Source of the DNA: Tardiphaga alba
Lineage (GTDB): Bacteria; Pseudomonadota; Alphaproteobacteria; Rhizobiales; Xanthobacteraceae
Reading direction: 5' to 3'
DNA: 64,000 nt
NCBI RefSeq assembly: GCF_018279705.1
Contig: NZ_CP036498.1
Location: 3,365,001-3,429,000 of the forward strand
In this document: in pieces, positions 1 through 8,881 of the stretch
Position numbering within the stretch: the stretch's first letter is position 1
Layout: the number at the start of each line of letters is the position of its first letter
Translations under genes and position numbers: made by a program
Notes under the pieces: model-generated
Databases searched by the model: none
The model's input: only the letters and a program-made list of their open reading frames with translations
What the model was told of the DNA's origin: nothing

Positions 1-122
1 GCCGCCGGTGCCGCGCCTCCGGCCGGGGCCGCCGCACCGCCAGCGGCGGGGGCAGCGCCGGGAGCTGCAGCGCTGGCGCTGCTGCCGAAAATCGCGCCCA
101 TGATCTTTCCAAAAATGCTCAT
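1..122 (-). CDS. DUF3597 domain protein, N-terminal fragment
   Basis: This is a partial gene running off the left edge; only the first 40 codons are visible. The product begins MSIFGKIMGAIFG and then enters an Ala/Pro/Gly-rich linker. That arrangement is typical of DUF3597 proteins, whose small conserved domain lies after the linker and would be outside this window. A GGGAG ribosome binding site lies just upstream of the ATG at 122. The function of the family is unknown to me. The assignment rests on the N-terminal motif and linker only. Confidence 0.6.
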   Translation of the reverse strand, partial: MSIFGKIMGAIFGSSASAAAPGAAPAAGGAAAPAGGAAPA

Positions 123-492
123 TTTGTCGCTCCCAATAACTATGATGATGGCTGCAAGAATTGCCGCAAGACATGACCGGCGAATGACCGCCGGATAGCA
201 GTATGTCCCCGCTGCCCACCGCTGCCAATGCGGCAACGGCGACAAGCAAATAGACTCGCTCAAACTCCGCTCCAATTGCGGCGAAACGCCGACTGCACTG
301 CACCCCAGGCGCACGCGCTGCACCCTCACCCAAGCGTGAGAGCGGCAATGCGCATCGCGCGCTAGGATGATGCCACAGGTCGCGGCAAGTCAGTTCTTTC
401 TGAAAGCGCGTCTGACTTCGTCGTGATGGTTTCCGAGCGGCTCCCGCGCCTGGCGCGCGTGATGATGCCGCGTGCAAATGGGAGCAACGACC
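123..492. other. Intergenic region between divergent genes
   Basis: This 370-base spacer separates the leftward DUF3597 gene from the rightward DUF2189 gene and must carry both promoters. I see no convincing -35/-10 pair, RNA gene or long inverted repeat. The short frames in it lack a ribosome binding site and family resemblance. Confidence 0.5.
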
Positions 493-1395
493 ATGGCCTC
501 TTCTTATACTGGCAATACCACCGACCTCGTCCGTCTCGACGATGTCCGCACGGCGCCCCGCGTCTACGCCATCACGCCCTCGGATCTCGCCGATGCCCTG
601 CGGCTCGGCTGGGAGGATTTCAAGGCGGTGCCGAGCCACGCCATCATGCTGTGCCTGATCTATCCCGCGATCGGCATCGTGCTGGCGCGCACGGTGCTCG
701 GCTATTCGATCCTGCCGCTGCTGTTTCCCCTCGCGGCAGGTTTCGCACTGCTCGGGCCGTTCGCAGCCATCGGCCTCTATGAACTCAGCCGCCGCCGCGA
801 GACGGGCGAGGATGCATCGGCCTGGCATGCGCTTGACGTGACGCGTTCGCCGTCCTTCGGCGCCATGCTTGCACTCGGCCTCGCATTGCTGGTGCTGTTC
901 CTGACCTGGATCGCCACGGCGCAGGCGATCTACGTTTCCACTTTCGGCAATGCCCCCGCCTCGGAAATTCCGAGCTTCCTGTCGCAAGTGCTGACGACAT
1001 CGCAAGGCTGGCAGCTCATCTTCGTCGGCTGCGGCACCGGTCTGATGTTCGCGCTTGTCGCCTTGGGCGTCAGCGCCGTGTCATTTCCGCTAATGCTCGA
1101 TCGCCATGCGAGCGTGATGGACGCCGTGACCACATCGCTGCGCGTGGTCGCGCGCAATCCGGCGACGATGGCCATATGGGGCGTCATCGTGGCCGCCCTG
1201 CTTGTGCTGGGCTCGCTGCCCTTCTTCCTTGGACTCGCCGTCGTGATCCCGCTGCTCGGTCACGCCACCTGGCGTCTCTATCGCATGGTGGTCGAGCGCA
1301 ATCCGAATCCGCCGATCCTGCCGGAGCGCAGCACGACCAGGCGACACGCAGCCGATTTCCCGGTTTCACTGTTCAAGGGACGTCGTGAAACCTGA
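493..1395 (+). CDS. DUF2189 family integral membrane protein
   Basis: A 300-residue inner-membrane protein with about five to six hydrophobic segments (roughly residues 51-70, 72-95, 122-143, 177-200 and 228-260). The N-terminal soluble part contains the DLADALRLGWEDF stretch that opens the DUF2189 domain, and the C-terminal tail is Arg/Pro-rich. The ATG at 493 is chosen because GGGAG (480-484) sits eight bases upstream; an in-frame ATG at 472 has no such site. Family members are uncharacterised multi-pass proteins. A GC-rich hairpin follows the stop. No neighbour suggests a pathway. Confidence 0.8.
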   Translation: MASSYTGNTTDLVRLDDVRTAPRVYAITPSDLADALRLGWEDFKAVPSHAIMLCLIYPAIGIVLARTVLGYSILPLLFPLAAGFALLGPFAAIGLYELSRRRETGEDASAWHALDVTRSPSFGAMLALGLALLVLFLTWIATAQAIYVSTFGNAPASEIPSFLSQVLTTSQGWQLIFVGCGTGLMFALVALGVSAVSFPLMLDRHASVMDAVTTSLRVVARNPATMAIWGVIVAALLVLGSLPFFLGLAVVIPLLGHATWRLYRMVVERNPNPPILPERSTTRRHAADFPVSLFKGRRET

Positions 1396-2006
1396 AAGGC
1401 TGTACGCCTGCTTCCGCGCCCGCCGATTCCCGGGCGGGCGCCGGTGGTTCCAGCCCGCGACATGGTTCAGTCTTTGCGACCAACACACGCATGACGCGGT
1501 AACCGCCGCACAAGAAAACTTAAGAGAGAAGGGAAAGACACCGGTTGTCGAAGAACAAAGCAGGAAATTGTTAGACTACGACGAACGGATTTGACGCAAA
1601 TCCATGCTTCAAGATGTCGATGACTGATGTGAATTACGATTCATATCCATATGAACATGCGATTCGCGCATGCCTGAACCTAGGCTGCTTAACGTCCGAC
1701 ACCCTGCCAACAGCTTCGCGCCGCCATCGTGCCATCGCGTCGCCATGCGTTGTAGAACCCCTTTAAAAACGTCGTTTAATCGACTAACTAACCTCTCCGG
1801 TATTGGCTTCGGTGTCCGGATACGCACCCTGCCCGAACGGACGCCAATCGACGGCGAAAGGTTAATCACTTCTTGCCAGAGGCATGCATAAATCGCTTAG
1901 CTGCACCGCAACATCTGAACTGCTGCATCGCGAAGCGGTCATCTATATTCACTTCAACGGCGAGACACTCCCAAGAGATGAATCGCTAGATTGAAGGAGA
2001 AAGAAA
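1396..2006. other. Intergenic spacer, AT-richer than flanks
   Basis: About 610 bases without a convincing gene. The left end holds a 9-bp GC hairpin (1416-1441) after the DUF2189 gene. The stretch from about 1500 to 1980 is noticeably richer in A/T and runs into the ribosome binding site of the DUF1127 gene, so it probably carries that gene's promoter and leader. An imperfect inverted repeat (ATTGGC ... GCCAAT, about 1802-1850) is visible. No clear -35/-10 pair or RNA gene was recognised. Confidence 0.45.
1416..1441 (+). terminator. GC hairpin after DUF2189 gene
   Basis: A perfect 9-bp stem (GCGCCCGCC / GGCGGGCGC) with an 8-base loop lies 21 bases after the DUF2189 stop codon. No U-tract follows, so this is a terminator-like hairpin rather than a textbook intrinsic terminator. 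Confidence 0.4.
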
Positions 2007-2159
2007 ATGCTGCTCTCGCTTATCCGTATGATCCAGGCTTTCCGTGACTATCAGCGCAATGTTGCCGAGCTGTCGCAGCTCAGCGATCGCGAACTGTCCG
2101 ACATCGGTCTCGACCGCTCTGACATTCCGCGCGTTGCCTCGGGTGCCTACAACGGTTGA
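2007..2159 (+). CDS. DUF1127 small protein (50 aa)
   Basis: A 50-residue, Arg/Asp-rich protein. It has the DUF1127 signature in its second half: a helix ending in LSQLSDRELSDIGLDRSDI, preceded by an amphipathic N-terminal helix. A strong GAAGGAGA ribosome binding site (1993-2000) precedes the ATG. DUF1127 proteins are abundant in alphaproteobacteria; some act in RNA metabolism or in phosphate and carbon homeostasis through RNA/protein binding, but this paralogue cannot be assigned a specific role. It stands alone between the DUF2189 gene and trmFO. Confidence 0.85.
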   Translation: MLLSLIRMIQAFRDYQRNVAELSQLSDRELSDIGLDRSDIPRVASGAYNG

Positions 2160-2199
2160 TACGTCGGGACGGTCTCCGTCCACTGACGTTTCACGAATT

Positions 2200-2220
2200 G
2201 CGCCCGCGACGAGCGGGCGC
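2200..2220 (+). terminator. Hairpin after DUF1127 gene
   Basis: A perfect 8-bp stem (GCGCCCGC / GCGGGCGC) closes a 5-base loop 40 bases after the DUF1127 stop. It shares the GCGCCCGC arm with the hairpin at 1416. No U-run follows, so the terminator call is tentative. Confidence 0.45.
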
Positions 2221-2325
2221 GATCGTGGTCCCCGCGGACCCGGCTTTGTTGCCGCCAGTGCAAAGCACTGACTAACCTGCGGAACCCCGCCAAAGCGAAT
2301 TCCGTTTCGCGTTGAAACGCGCTAC

Positions 2326-3771
2326 ATGCGGGCCATGACAACAGCCTCAGATACAGACGACCGCGTCCATGTGATCGGTGCGGGCCTTGCCGGCTCTGAA
2401 GCCGCCTGGCAGGTCGCCAATGCCGGCATCCCTGTGACCCTTCACGAGATGCGTCCAGTCCGGATGACCGATGCCCATCGCACCGATGGGCTCGCCGAAC
2501 TCGTCTGCTCCAATTCATTCCGTTCCGACGACGCGCTAAACAACGCTGTCGGCTTGCTGCATGCCGAAATGCGCAAGCTCGGCTCGCTGATCATGCGCAG
2601 CGCCGACGCCCATCAGGTGCCCGCCGGCGGGGCGCTGGCCGTGGACCGCGACGCGTTCTCGGACGCCGTCACCAAGGCGCTGGAAGAACACCCCCTCATC
2701 ACCATCGACCGCACCGAAGTCGCCGGCCTGCCGCCGGCAGACTGGCGCAACGTCATTGTCGCGACCGGCCCCCTCACCTCGGCCCCGCTGGCTGATTCCA
2801 TCCGCGAACTGACCGATGAGAACGCGCTGGCCTTTTTCGACGCCATCGCGCCGATCGTGCACAAAGATTCCATCGATATGGAGATCGCTTGGTTTCAATC
2901 GCGCTACGACAAGGTCGGGCCTGGTGGCACCGGTGCCGATTACATCAACTGCCCGATGACCCGCGAACAGTATGACGCCTTCATCGATGCGCTGCTGGCC
3001 GGCGAAAAGACCGACTTCAAGGAATGGGAGCTGAACACGCCCTATTTCGACGGCTGCCTGCCGATTGAAGTCATGGCCGAGCGCGGTCGCGAGACGCTGC
3101 GCCATGGACCGATGAAGCCGGTCGGCCTCACCAATCCACGCGATCCGCTGGTGAAGCCCTATGCCATCGTCCAGCTGCGCCAGGACAACAAGCTGGGCAC
3201 GCTCTACAATATCGTCGGTTTCCAGACGAAGCTGAAATACGGCCCGCAGCAGAACGTGCTGCGCATGATTCCGGGCCTGCAGAATGCAGAATTCGCCCGC
3301 CTCGGCGGCCTACATCGCAACACTTTTCTCAATTCGCCAAAACTGCTCGATGAGCAGCTCCGCCTGAAGGCGCAGCCGCGCCTGCGTTTCGCCGGCCAGA
3401 TGACCGGCTGCGAAGGCTATGTGGAATCCGCCAGCGTCGGCCTGATCGCCGGCCTGTGCGCGGCAGCGGAGGCCAAGGGACAGTCGCTGACCATGCCGCC
3501 CGCGACCACGGCGCTCGGCTCGCTGCTCGGCCATATCACCGGCGGCCACATCGAGACCGTGGATGCCGGCCCGCGCTCGTTTCAGCCGATGAACATCAAT
3601 TTCGGCCTGTTCCCGCCGCTGGCGTCACCACCGACAAAGAAGCCGGATGGCTCGCGGCTGCGCGGCAATGAGAAGACCGTCGCCAAGAAGCAGGCCATGA
3701 GCGCCCGCGCACTGGCCGATCTCGATGGCTGGATCGCCACCACGCTCCCTGCCGTCGCGGCAGCGGCGTAA
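2326..3771 (+). CDS. trmFO: tRNA m5U54 methyltransferase TrmFO (folate/FAD-dependent)
   Basis: TrmFO methylates U54 in the tRNA T-loop using methylenetetrahydrofolate and reduced FAD. The 481-residue length fits the family. The N-terminal dinucleotide-binding motif [13 protein letters not shown] begins near residue 16. The two cysteines of the catalytic cycle are present: C61 in [11 protein letters not shown] and C209 in DYINCPMT. The C-terminal FAD-binding segment [16 protein letters not shown] is intact. The start is ambiguous between ATG 2326 and ATG 2335 (three codons apart, neither with a clear ribosome binding site). It is transcribed towards the kinase-like gene 22 bases downstream and may be co-transcribed with it. 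Confidence 0.95.
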   Translation: MRAMTTASDTDDRVHVIGAGLAGSEAAWQVANAGIPVTLHEMRPVRMTDAHRTDGLAELVCSNSFRSDDALNNAVGLLHAEMRKLGSLIMRSADAHQVPAGGALAVDRDAFSDAVTKALEEHPLITIDRTEVAGLPPADWRNVIVATGPLTSAPLADSIRELTDENALAFFDAIAPIVHKDSIDMEIAWFQSRYDKVGPGGTGADYINCPMTREQYDAFIDALLAGEKTDFKEWELNTPYFDGCLPIEVMAERGRETLRHGPMKPVGLTNPRDPLVKPYAIVQLRQDNKLGTLYNIVGFQTKLKYGPQQNVLRMIPGLQNAEFARLGGLHRNTFLNSPKLLDEQLRLKAQPRLRFAGQMTGCEGYVESASVGLIAGLCAAAEAKGQSLTMPPATTALGSLLGHITGGHIETVDAGPRSFQPMNINFGLFPPLASPPTKKPDGSRLRGNEKTVAKKQAMSARALADLDGWIATTLPAVAAAA

Positions 3772-3793
3772 CGCAAGCTCGGTTGGATATCTC

Positions 3794-4888
3794 ATGAGCT
3801 TGCCCAAACAGGATGCCGCTGCGCTGTCCAAGCATTGGACCGAAGGCGTGCTGCTGAAACGCGACGTGTTCTCGACCGTCGAGCGAGGTCGTTTTCGCAC
3901 GCGCGATGGCGACGTCGATGCTGTCCTCCGCCGCCTCGATCAGGTGCCGTGGTGGTCGTTCATCCTCGCGCATCATCTGTTCACGCGCGAACGCCGCGCG
4001 CTGACTTTGGCGCGCGATCTCAAGGTCGGACCGGAACTGCTCTGGGCCGGCAAGCGCACACTGGTGCGCGGTTTCATCGATGGCGTCGCTCTGCATCTCG
4101 CCAAACCCTACAACGATGCGCGTTATTTCCAGTCGGCCAAGCTGGCGCTGCGCAAATTGCATCGCATGGGCGTGTGCCATAACGATCTCGCCAAGGAGCA
4201 GAACTGGCTCCAGGGCAGCGACGGCCTTGCCTATCTCACCGATTTCCAGCTCGCCGTCTGCTTCAAGAGCCGCAGCCAGCTGTTTCGTATCGCCGCTTAT
4301 GAAGACCTCCGCCATCTCCTCAAGCACAAGCGGACCTATGCGCCGGAGCTTCTGACGGCGAAGGAAAAGCAGATCCTGTCGAAGAAATCGCTGCCGGCGC
4401 GGATCTGGCTGATGACCGGCAAGAAGGTCTATCGCGCCATCACCCGCGGCATCTTCAACTTCACCGACCGCGAAGGCGGCGGCAAGCGCCTCGTCAATGA
4501 CGCGCCGCCGCTGCTGGAGATGATCAAGCGCAATCCGGCGGTGCGCGATGCGGCGATTGTCGCATTCGCGGATCGGCGCACGGGCGTTGGCCTCTATGCA
4601 TTCGTTGAAGCGGATGACATTGCGCTGGAGAGCAAACTTCAGAACGAGCTGGGGGCAGCGAAAGCGGCGAAACCGCCGGAGCATCTTCAAGTGATCCCGG
4701 CCTTGCCGCGCGATGCATCTGGCAAGATCCGGACCGAAGTCTTGCAGCTGGTGGCGATGAACCAGGTGGATCTGCTGGAGCCGCTGATGAAGAGCGACGC
4801 GGATCGAGCGTTTTTGAAGACGATTTTGGAATCGCGGAAGAACCTGCGCGATCGCTTCAATTTCGAAACGCAGCTACCGCAAGCGTAG
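3794..4888 (+). CDS. Protein-kinase-like / adenylate-forming C-domain fusion
   Basis: A 364-residue cytoplasmic protein with two regions. Residues about 20-220 resemble small lipopolysaccharide-kinase/RIO-type folds: the catalytic-loop equivalent is HNDLAKEQN (129-137, with D131 and N137), and DFQ (150-152) stands where kinases have DFG. Residues about 247-325 look like the C-terminal subdomain of adenylate-forming (acyl-CoA synthetase) enzymes, ending in PRDASGKI with the acylation-type lysine K311, but no ANL N-domain is present. Related proteins are usually called serine/threonine kinases; substrate and activity are unknown. The stop codon lies inside the palindromic repeat that follows. 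ATG 3794 is the first start after trmFO. Confidence 0.7.
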   Translation: MSLPKQDAAALSKHWTEGVLLKRDVFSTVERGRFRTRDGDVDAVLRRLDQVPWWSFILAHHLFTRERRALTLARDLKVGPELLWAGKRTLVRGFIDGVALHLAKPYNDARYFQSAKLALRKLHRMGVCHNDLAKEQNWLQGSDGLAYLTDFQLAVCFKSRSQLFRIAAYEDLRHLLKHKRTYAPELLTAKEKQILSKKSLPARIWLMTGKKVYRAITRGIFNFTDREGGGKRLVNDAPPLLEMIKRNPAVRDAAIVAFADRRTGVGLYAFVEADDIALESKLQNELGAAKAAKPPEHLQVIPALPRDASGKIRTEVLQLVAMNQVDLLEPLMKSDADRAFLKTILESRKNLRDRFNFETQLPQA

Positions 4889-4976
4889 CCCGGATGAAGC
4901 GAAGCGAAATCCGGGGACCGGCGTCTCGACTGAAGCTCTGATTCCCGGATTGCGTTACGCTTCATCCGGGCTACGC
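4883..4976. repeat. Extended palindromic repeat (GTAGCCCGG family), copy 1
   Basis: The ends GCGTAGCCCGGATGAAGCG and CGCTTCATCCGGGCTACGC are perfect reverse complements (19 bases), and inner ATCCGGG/CCCGGAT arms give a two-lobed structure. The upstream gene's TAG stop is supplied by the repeat itself. The element separates convergent genes and could act as a bidirectional terminator. The same family occurs at 28020, 49652 and 62717; copies 1 and 2 also share the central GGGGACCG-CGTCTCGA stretch. Confidence 0.85.
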
Positions 4977-4983
4977 ACTGAGC

Positions 4984-5817
4984 TTATGACGCCCGCCACA
5001 ACGTCCACAATGTCCGCAGCCGCGATCGCAGATAAAGCTCGAACGGATCGAAGCTCGCTTCAGACATCTGGCCGAGATCATATTTCATCAGCGCCATCGG
5101 CATGAATGCCGCGCGGGCTGGCTCGGCGACATCGGCGAGCATGCCATCCGCCACGGCCAGTTGCTCCTGCGCGCCCTTGATCAGCTGATTAAGTGTCGTG
5201 CGGATCCCCGGTGTCAGCTTGCCGGCATAGAACTCGTGCTCACTACTGCCGTTCTGCTGGAGCATGTCATGCGGCAGATAGAGTTGTCGTCGTGCAGCGT
5301 CATAAGGCAGGCGCGCAGTGATATGCGCGACGCCATGCGCAAGGCCCGCATGTTCGGCAACATGATCGATCGCCTCCGACGCATCGCCAAGGACGCGTCC
5401 GGTGCAGGCGAACAACGTGCCGGACGTGTCGCGAAAATGGCTTTCCAGCACCGCGAGATCGGGCATCGGGTCATTGTAGAGATCGAAGACGTGGGCATCG
5501 ACCAGCTTGGTCAGCCGATCGACAGGTAGATCGAAGCTGCGCACGGCCAGCAGCAATTCGGCCGCGACGGGATTCTGCTCGACATCGCCATGCCCGTTGC
5601 CGGCCAGCGCATCGGTCCACCACTGCAGCCGGATTTCGCCGGGCAGAGCCTGTTTCACCTGATCGCGGACGCGGCTCACTTCGGCGTTGAACGCATACAG
5701 CGCCAATAGCGGACGACGCTTGTCGGGCGGCACAAACAATGTGGACGCATAGCGATCGAAATCGTGAGTACGCACGAGATCGGCGCAGAACGCCGCCGCG
5801 CTTGGGTCGGCACTCAT
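4984..5817 (-). CDS. Squalene/phytoene synthase family protein (NDUFAF6-like)
   Basis: A 277-residue all-helical protein of the isoprenoid synthase fold (FVPPDKRRPLLALYAFNAEV near the N-terminus; GTLFACTGRVLG and ARLPYDAARRQLYLP further on). The first Asp-rich DxxxD metal motif of true phytoene synthases is not evident (VSRVRDQV stands there), which suggests a non-terpenoid role. Mitochondrial NDUFAF6 is the same kind of degenerate family member and helps assemble complex I. The ATG overlaps the stop of the upstream Mth938-domain gene (ATGA), so the two are translationally coupled at the end of the secDF operon. Complex I assembly is an inference from family and context. Confidence 0.75.
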   Translation of the reverse strand: MSADPSAAAFCADLVRTHDFDRYASTLFVPPDKRRPLLALYAFNAEVSRVRDQVKQALPGEIRLQWWTDALAGNGHGDVEQNPVAAELLLAVRSFDLPVDRLTKLVDAHVFDLYNDPMPDLAVLESHFRDTSGTLFACTGRVLGDASEAIDHVAEHAGLAHGVAHITARLPYDAARRQLYLPHDMLQQNGSSEHEFYAGKLTPGIRTTLNQLIKGAQEQLAVADGMLADVAEPARAAFMPMALMKYDLGQMSEASFDPFELYLRSRLRTLWTLWRAS

Positions 5818-6197
5818 GGCACAGCGATCAGCGCGGCAGCCACGCGGCGGCGCTCGCCGATCATGATGTTGTAAGTGCGGATCGCAGGACCGGTCATCAT
5901 CGTATCCGCCATGATGTGGAGACCGCGCAGCGCTTCGCGCAGATTGCGCGGCATGATCCAGACATCGTTTCCCGTGCCGATAAGCAGCGTGTCGATGCCC
6001 GCATGGCCCTCGAACACGCGACGGAGCGCATGGCGGTCGATCTCGTCCGGCTTCGTCACCGACCATGCCCACACCGCATCAGGGAGGCACAGAAGCGAGC
6101 CCTGATGCGACATGGTGTCGAAGATGAAGCCGCCCTTGCCGTAGGCCTCGATCTCGGCAGCCCGCGGAAGATGCGGCGCTTCGGGATCGACCGGCAT
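5814..6197 (-). CDS. Mth938-like domain protein (NDUFAF3 family)
   Basis: A 127-residue soluble protein made almost entirely of one Mth938-like (DUF498) domain: YGKGGFIFDTMSHQGSLLCLP at the N-terminus, then DTLLIGTGNDVWIMP and the C-terminal TYNIMIGERRRVAAALIAV strand-helix. Human NDUFAF3, a complex I assembly factor, is the mitochondrial family member. The ATG at 6197 shares one base with the secF stop (TGATG), and its own stop overlaps the next gene, so it sits in a tightly coupled secD-secF-Mth938-NDUFAF6-like series. A TTG one codon upstream is also possible. Confidence 0.8.
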   Translation of the reverse strand: MPVDPEAPHLPRAAEIEAYGKGGFIFDTMSHQGSLLCLPDAVWAWSVTKPDEIDRHALRRVFEGHAGIDTLLIGTGNDVWIMPRNLREALRGLHIMADTMMTGPAIRTYNIMIGERRRVAAALIAVP

Positions 6198-7222
6198 CAA
6201 GCCTTCGCCGTCTTCGCAGGCTTGCCCGTGGCCACCGGCTCGTCGCGGTTCTCACCGACGCCGAGATAGATCAGCATGGGCGCTGCAATGAAGATCGAGG
6301 TGTAGGTGCCGACCAGCACGACGCCGAAGATCATCACGGCGGTGAACGAATGAATGGCGTTGCCGCCGAACAGATACAGCGCGAGCAATGCCAGCGTCAC
6401 GGTGACGTGGGTAATGATCGAGCGCGACAGCGTCGAATTGATCGACTCGTTGAGCAGCTCCGGCATCGGCATCTTCTTGTAGCGACGCAGGATTTCACGA
6501 ATACGGTCATAGATGACCACGGTGTCGTTCAGCGAATAGCCGAGAATGGTCAGCAGCGCCGCGATGCTGGTGAGGTCGAAATCGATCTGCGCGATCGACA
6601 TGAAGCCGATGGTCAGCACGATGTCGTGGACGTTGGCGATCATGGCGCCAATGGCGAACTGCCATTCGAACCGGAACCAGAGATAGATCAGGATGCCGAA
6701 GATCGCGAGGATCAGGCCGAGCATGCCGTAAGCGAGCAATTCGCCGGACACGCGCGGACCGACCACCTCGACACGACGATATTCGACGGCATCGCCGAGG
6801 GTCGCACGCACCTTCTGCACGGCTGCCTGCTGCGCTGCATCGCCGCCAGGCTGCTGCGCGAGGCGGATCAACACATCGGCGGGACCACCGAACTGCTGCA
6901 GCTGGACTTCGCCGAGCTCCAGCGTGGACAGTTTGGTCCGCATGCCGGAGATGTCGGCCGGACCGGATTTGGACTGCACTTCCATCAGGGTGCCGCCCTT
7001 GAAGTCGATGCCGAAATTCAGGCCGTGCGTGAAGAACAGCGTGATCGCGGCTATCGTCAGCAGCGCCGACACCGGAAAGCTGATCCGGCGGAACTGGGTG
7101 AAGTCGAACTTCGTATCGTCGGGGACGATGCGGAGCGAAGGCAACAGGTCGAAGATGGTCACGATCGACAGAATGACGACCAATGCACCGAGACCCGCGA
7201 GAACCATTTGTGTTGTAGTCAA
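6197..7222 (-). CDS. secF: Protein translocase subunit SecF
   Basis: SecF pairs with SecD in the inner membrane and uses the proton gradient to pull exported proteins out of the SecYEG channel. The protein shows the first-TM region, the family motif GIDFKGGTLMEVQ early in the periplasmic domain, and a block of C-terminal TM helices containing SLNDTVVIYDRIRE. I place the start at TTG 7222 because GGAG sits seven bases upstream, just after the secD stop; the ATG at 7207 (MVLAGLG) has no ribosome binding site. That gives about 341 residues, usual for SecF. Next to secD and coupled to the downstream Mth938 gene. Confidence 0.93.
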   Translation of the reverse strand: MTTTQMVLAGLGALVVILSIVTIFDLLPSLRIVPDDTKFDFTQFRRISFPVSALLTIAAITLFFTHGLNFGIDFKGGTLMEVQSKSGPADISGMRTKLSTLELGEVQLQQFGGPADVLIRLAQQPGGDAAQQAAVQKVRATLGDAVEYRRVEVVGPRVSGELLAYGMLGLILAIFGILIYLWFRFEWQFAIGAMIANVHDIVLTIGFMSIAQIDFDLTSIAALLTILGYSLNDTVVIYDRIREILRRYKKMPMPELLNESINSTLSRSIITHVTVTLALLALYLFGGNAIHSFTAVMIFGVVLVGTYTSIFIAAPMLIYLGVGENRDEPVATGKPAKTAKA

Positions 7223-7238
7223 AACCTGCTCCGTCAGC

Positions 7239-8837
7239 TCAGATCGGCACGCGCTGCGGCCGCTTCCACCTGACCCAGGCGGCAACGATCAGGCGGGTCA
7301 CCGTAAAGGCGGTGAACACCGTCGTGACAATGCCGATGCCGAAGGTCACAGCAAAGCCGCGCACCGGGCCGGTTCCGACATAGAACAGCACGCAGGCAGC
7401 GATGAAGGTGGTGATGTTGGAATCGAGAATCGTCGCAAGCGCACGCTTGAAGCCGGCGTCGATGGCGGCAATCGCCGTGCGGCCACCGCGCAGTTCTTCG
7501 CGGATGCGCTCATAGATCAGCACGTTGGAGTCCACCGCGATACCGACCGTCAGCACGATGCCAGCAATGCCCGGCAGCGTCAGCGTGGCATTGAGCAGCG
7601 ACAGGATGCCGAAGATCATGGCCACGTTGATGGCGACCGCAATATTCGCGAACAGGCCGAACAACCGGTAGGTCAGCAGCATGAACAGAATGACGAAGAT
7701 CGAGCCCACATAGGCGGCAAGTTCACCCTTGGCGATGGAGTCCTGGCCAAGGCCCGGACCGACCGTGCGCTCCTCAATGATCGACAGCGGTGCCGGCAGC
7801 GCGCCTGCGCGCAGCAGGATCGCAAGATCGTTGGCGCCCTGCACCGTGAACGATCCCGAGATCTGGCCGGAACCGCCGGTGATCGGTTCACGGATGACCG
7901 GCGCCGACACGACTTCGTTGTCGAGCACGATGGCGAAGGGCTGGTTGACGTTCTTGACGGTCGCGTCGGCGAACTTGCGTGCGCCGGACGAGTTGAAGCG
8001 GAACGAGACGATCGGCTCATTGGTGCGCTGGTCGAAGCCGGGCTGGGCGTCGTTGAGATCGCCACCCGAAACCAGCACTTCCTTCTTCACCAGATAAGGC
8101 GTCTTCGGTGAGGTCGAGCTCATCAGGATTTCAGAGTCGGCCGGCGGCCTGCCCTGCGCCTGCTCAGGCGACATCGAACTATCGACCATGCGGAAGTCGA
8201 GCTTCGCGGTCTTGCCGAGCAGTTCCTTGAGGCGGCTTGGATCCTGCAGGCCCGGAACCTGAACGAGGATGCGGTCGAGGCCCTGGCGCTGGATCAGCGG
8301 TTCCACGGTGCCGAGTTCGTTGACGCGGCGCTCGACGATCTGGATCGACTGGTCGACCGACTGGCGAATGCGATCGTTGATGGCCGCCTGCGGGACCGTA
8401 AAGCGGATCAGACCGCCGCCGGCATCGCTAACTTCCAGGCTGCGTGCGCCGCTCTGGCCCATGATGCCGCCGAGCGGCTGGGAGAGTTCGCGCAACTTGG
8501 TCAGCGCGGTCGGCAGGTCGGTGTCCTTGGTAATGCGGACTTCGACGGTGTCGTTGCGGACATTGAGGCCGGTATAGACGATACGGGCATCGCGCAGGGT
8601 GCGACGGACGTCGTCACGCACCTGATCGAGCTTGTCCTTCTTGACCGAATTGGCATCGACTTCGAGCAGGATGTGCGAGCCGCCCTGCAGGTCGAGGCCC
8701 AGCACTAAGTGGCGCTGCGCCCATGTCGGCCAGGTCTTCACGGTGGCTTCGGGGAAGAAATTCGGCACCGCGCACAGGCAGACGACCAGCGCCGTCAGAA
8801 TGATGCCCAGCGCCTTCCACCGCGTGAAATACAACAT
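7239..8837 (-). CDS. secD: Protein translocase subunit SecD
   Basis: A 532-residue inner-membrane protein. An N-terminal TM helix (about 8-28) is followed by the signature LGLDLQGGSHILLEVD, a long periplasmic P1 region, and five C-terminal TM helices with the conserved DSNVLIYERIREELRGG motif. SecD and SecF form the proton-driven export accessory complex. The gene is separated from yajC by 44 bases and from the secF TTG start by only 16, consistent with one yajC-secD-secF transcript. Confidence 0.96.
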   Translation of the reverse strand: MLYFTRWKALGIILTALVVCLCAVPNFFPEATVKTWPTWAQRHLVLGLDLQGGSHILLEVDANSVKKDKLDQVRDDVRRTLRDARIVYTGLNVRNDTVEVRITKDTDLPTALTKLRELSQPLGGIMGQSGARSLEVSDAGGGLIRFTVPQAAINDRIRQSVDQSIQIVERRVNELGTVEPLIQRQGLDRILVQVPGLQDPSRLKELLGKTAKLDFRMVDSSMSPEQAQGRPPADSEILMSSTSPKTPYLVKKEVLVSGGDLNDAQPGFDQRTNEPIVSFRFNSSGARKFADATVKNVNQPFAIVLDNEVVSAPVIREPITGGSGQISGSFTVQGANDLAILLRAGALPAPLSIIEERTVGPGLGQDSIAKGELAAYVGSIFVILFMLLTYRLFGLFANIAVAINVAMIFGILSLLNATLTLPGIAGIVLTVGIAVDSNVLIYERIREELRGGRTAIAAIDAGFKRALATILDSNITTFIAACVLFYVGTGPVRGFAVTFGIGIVTTVFTAFTVTRLIVAAWVRWKRPQRVPI

Positions 8838-8881
8838 CGAGTTGATCCGTCAGAATTCGAGGAGAGGAGTCGCGCGGCGAA

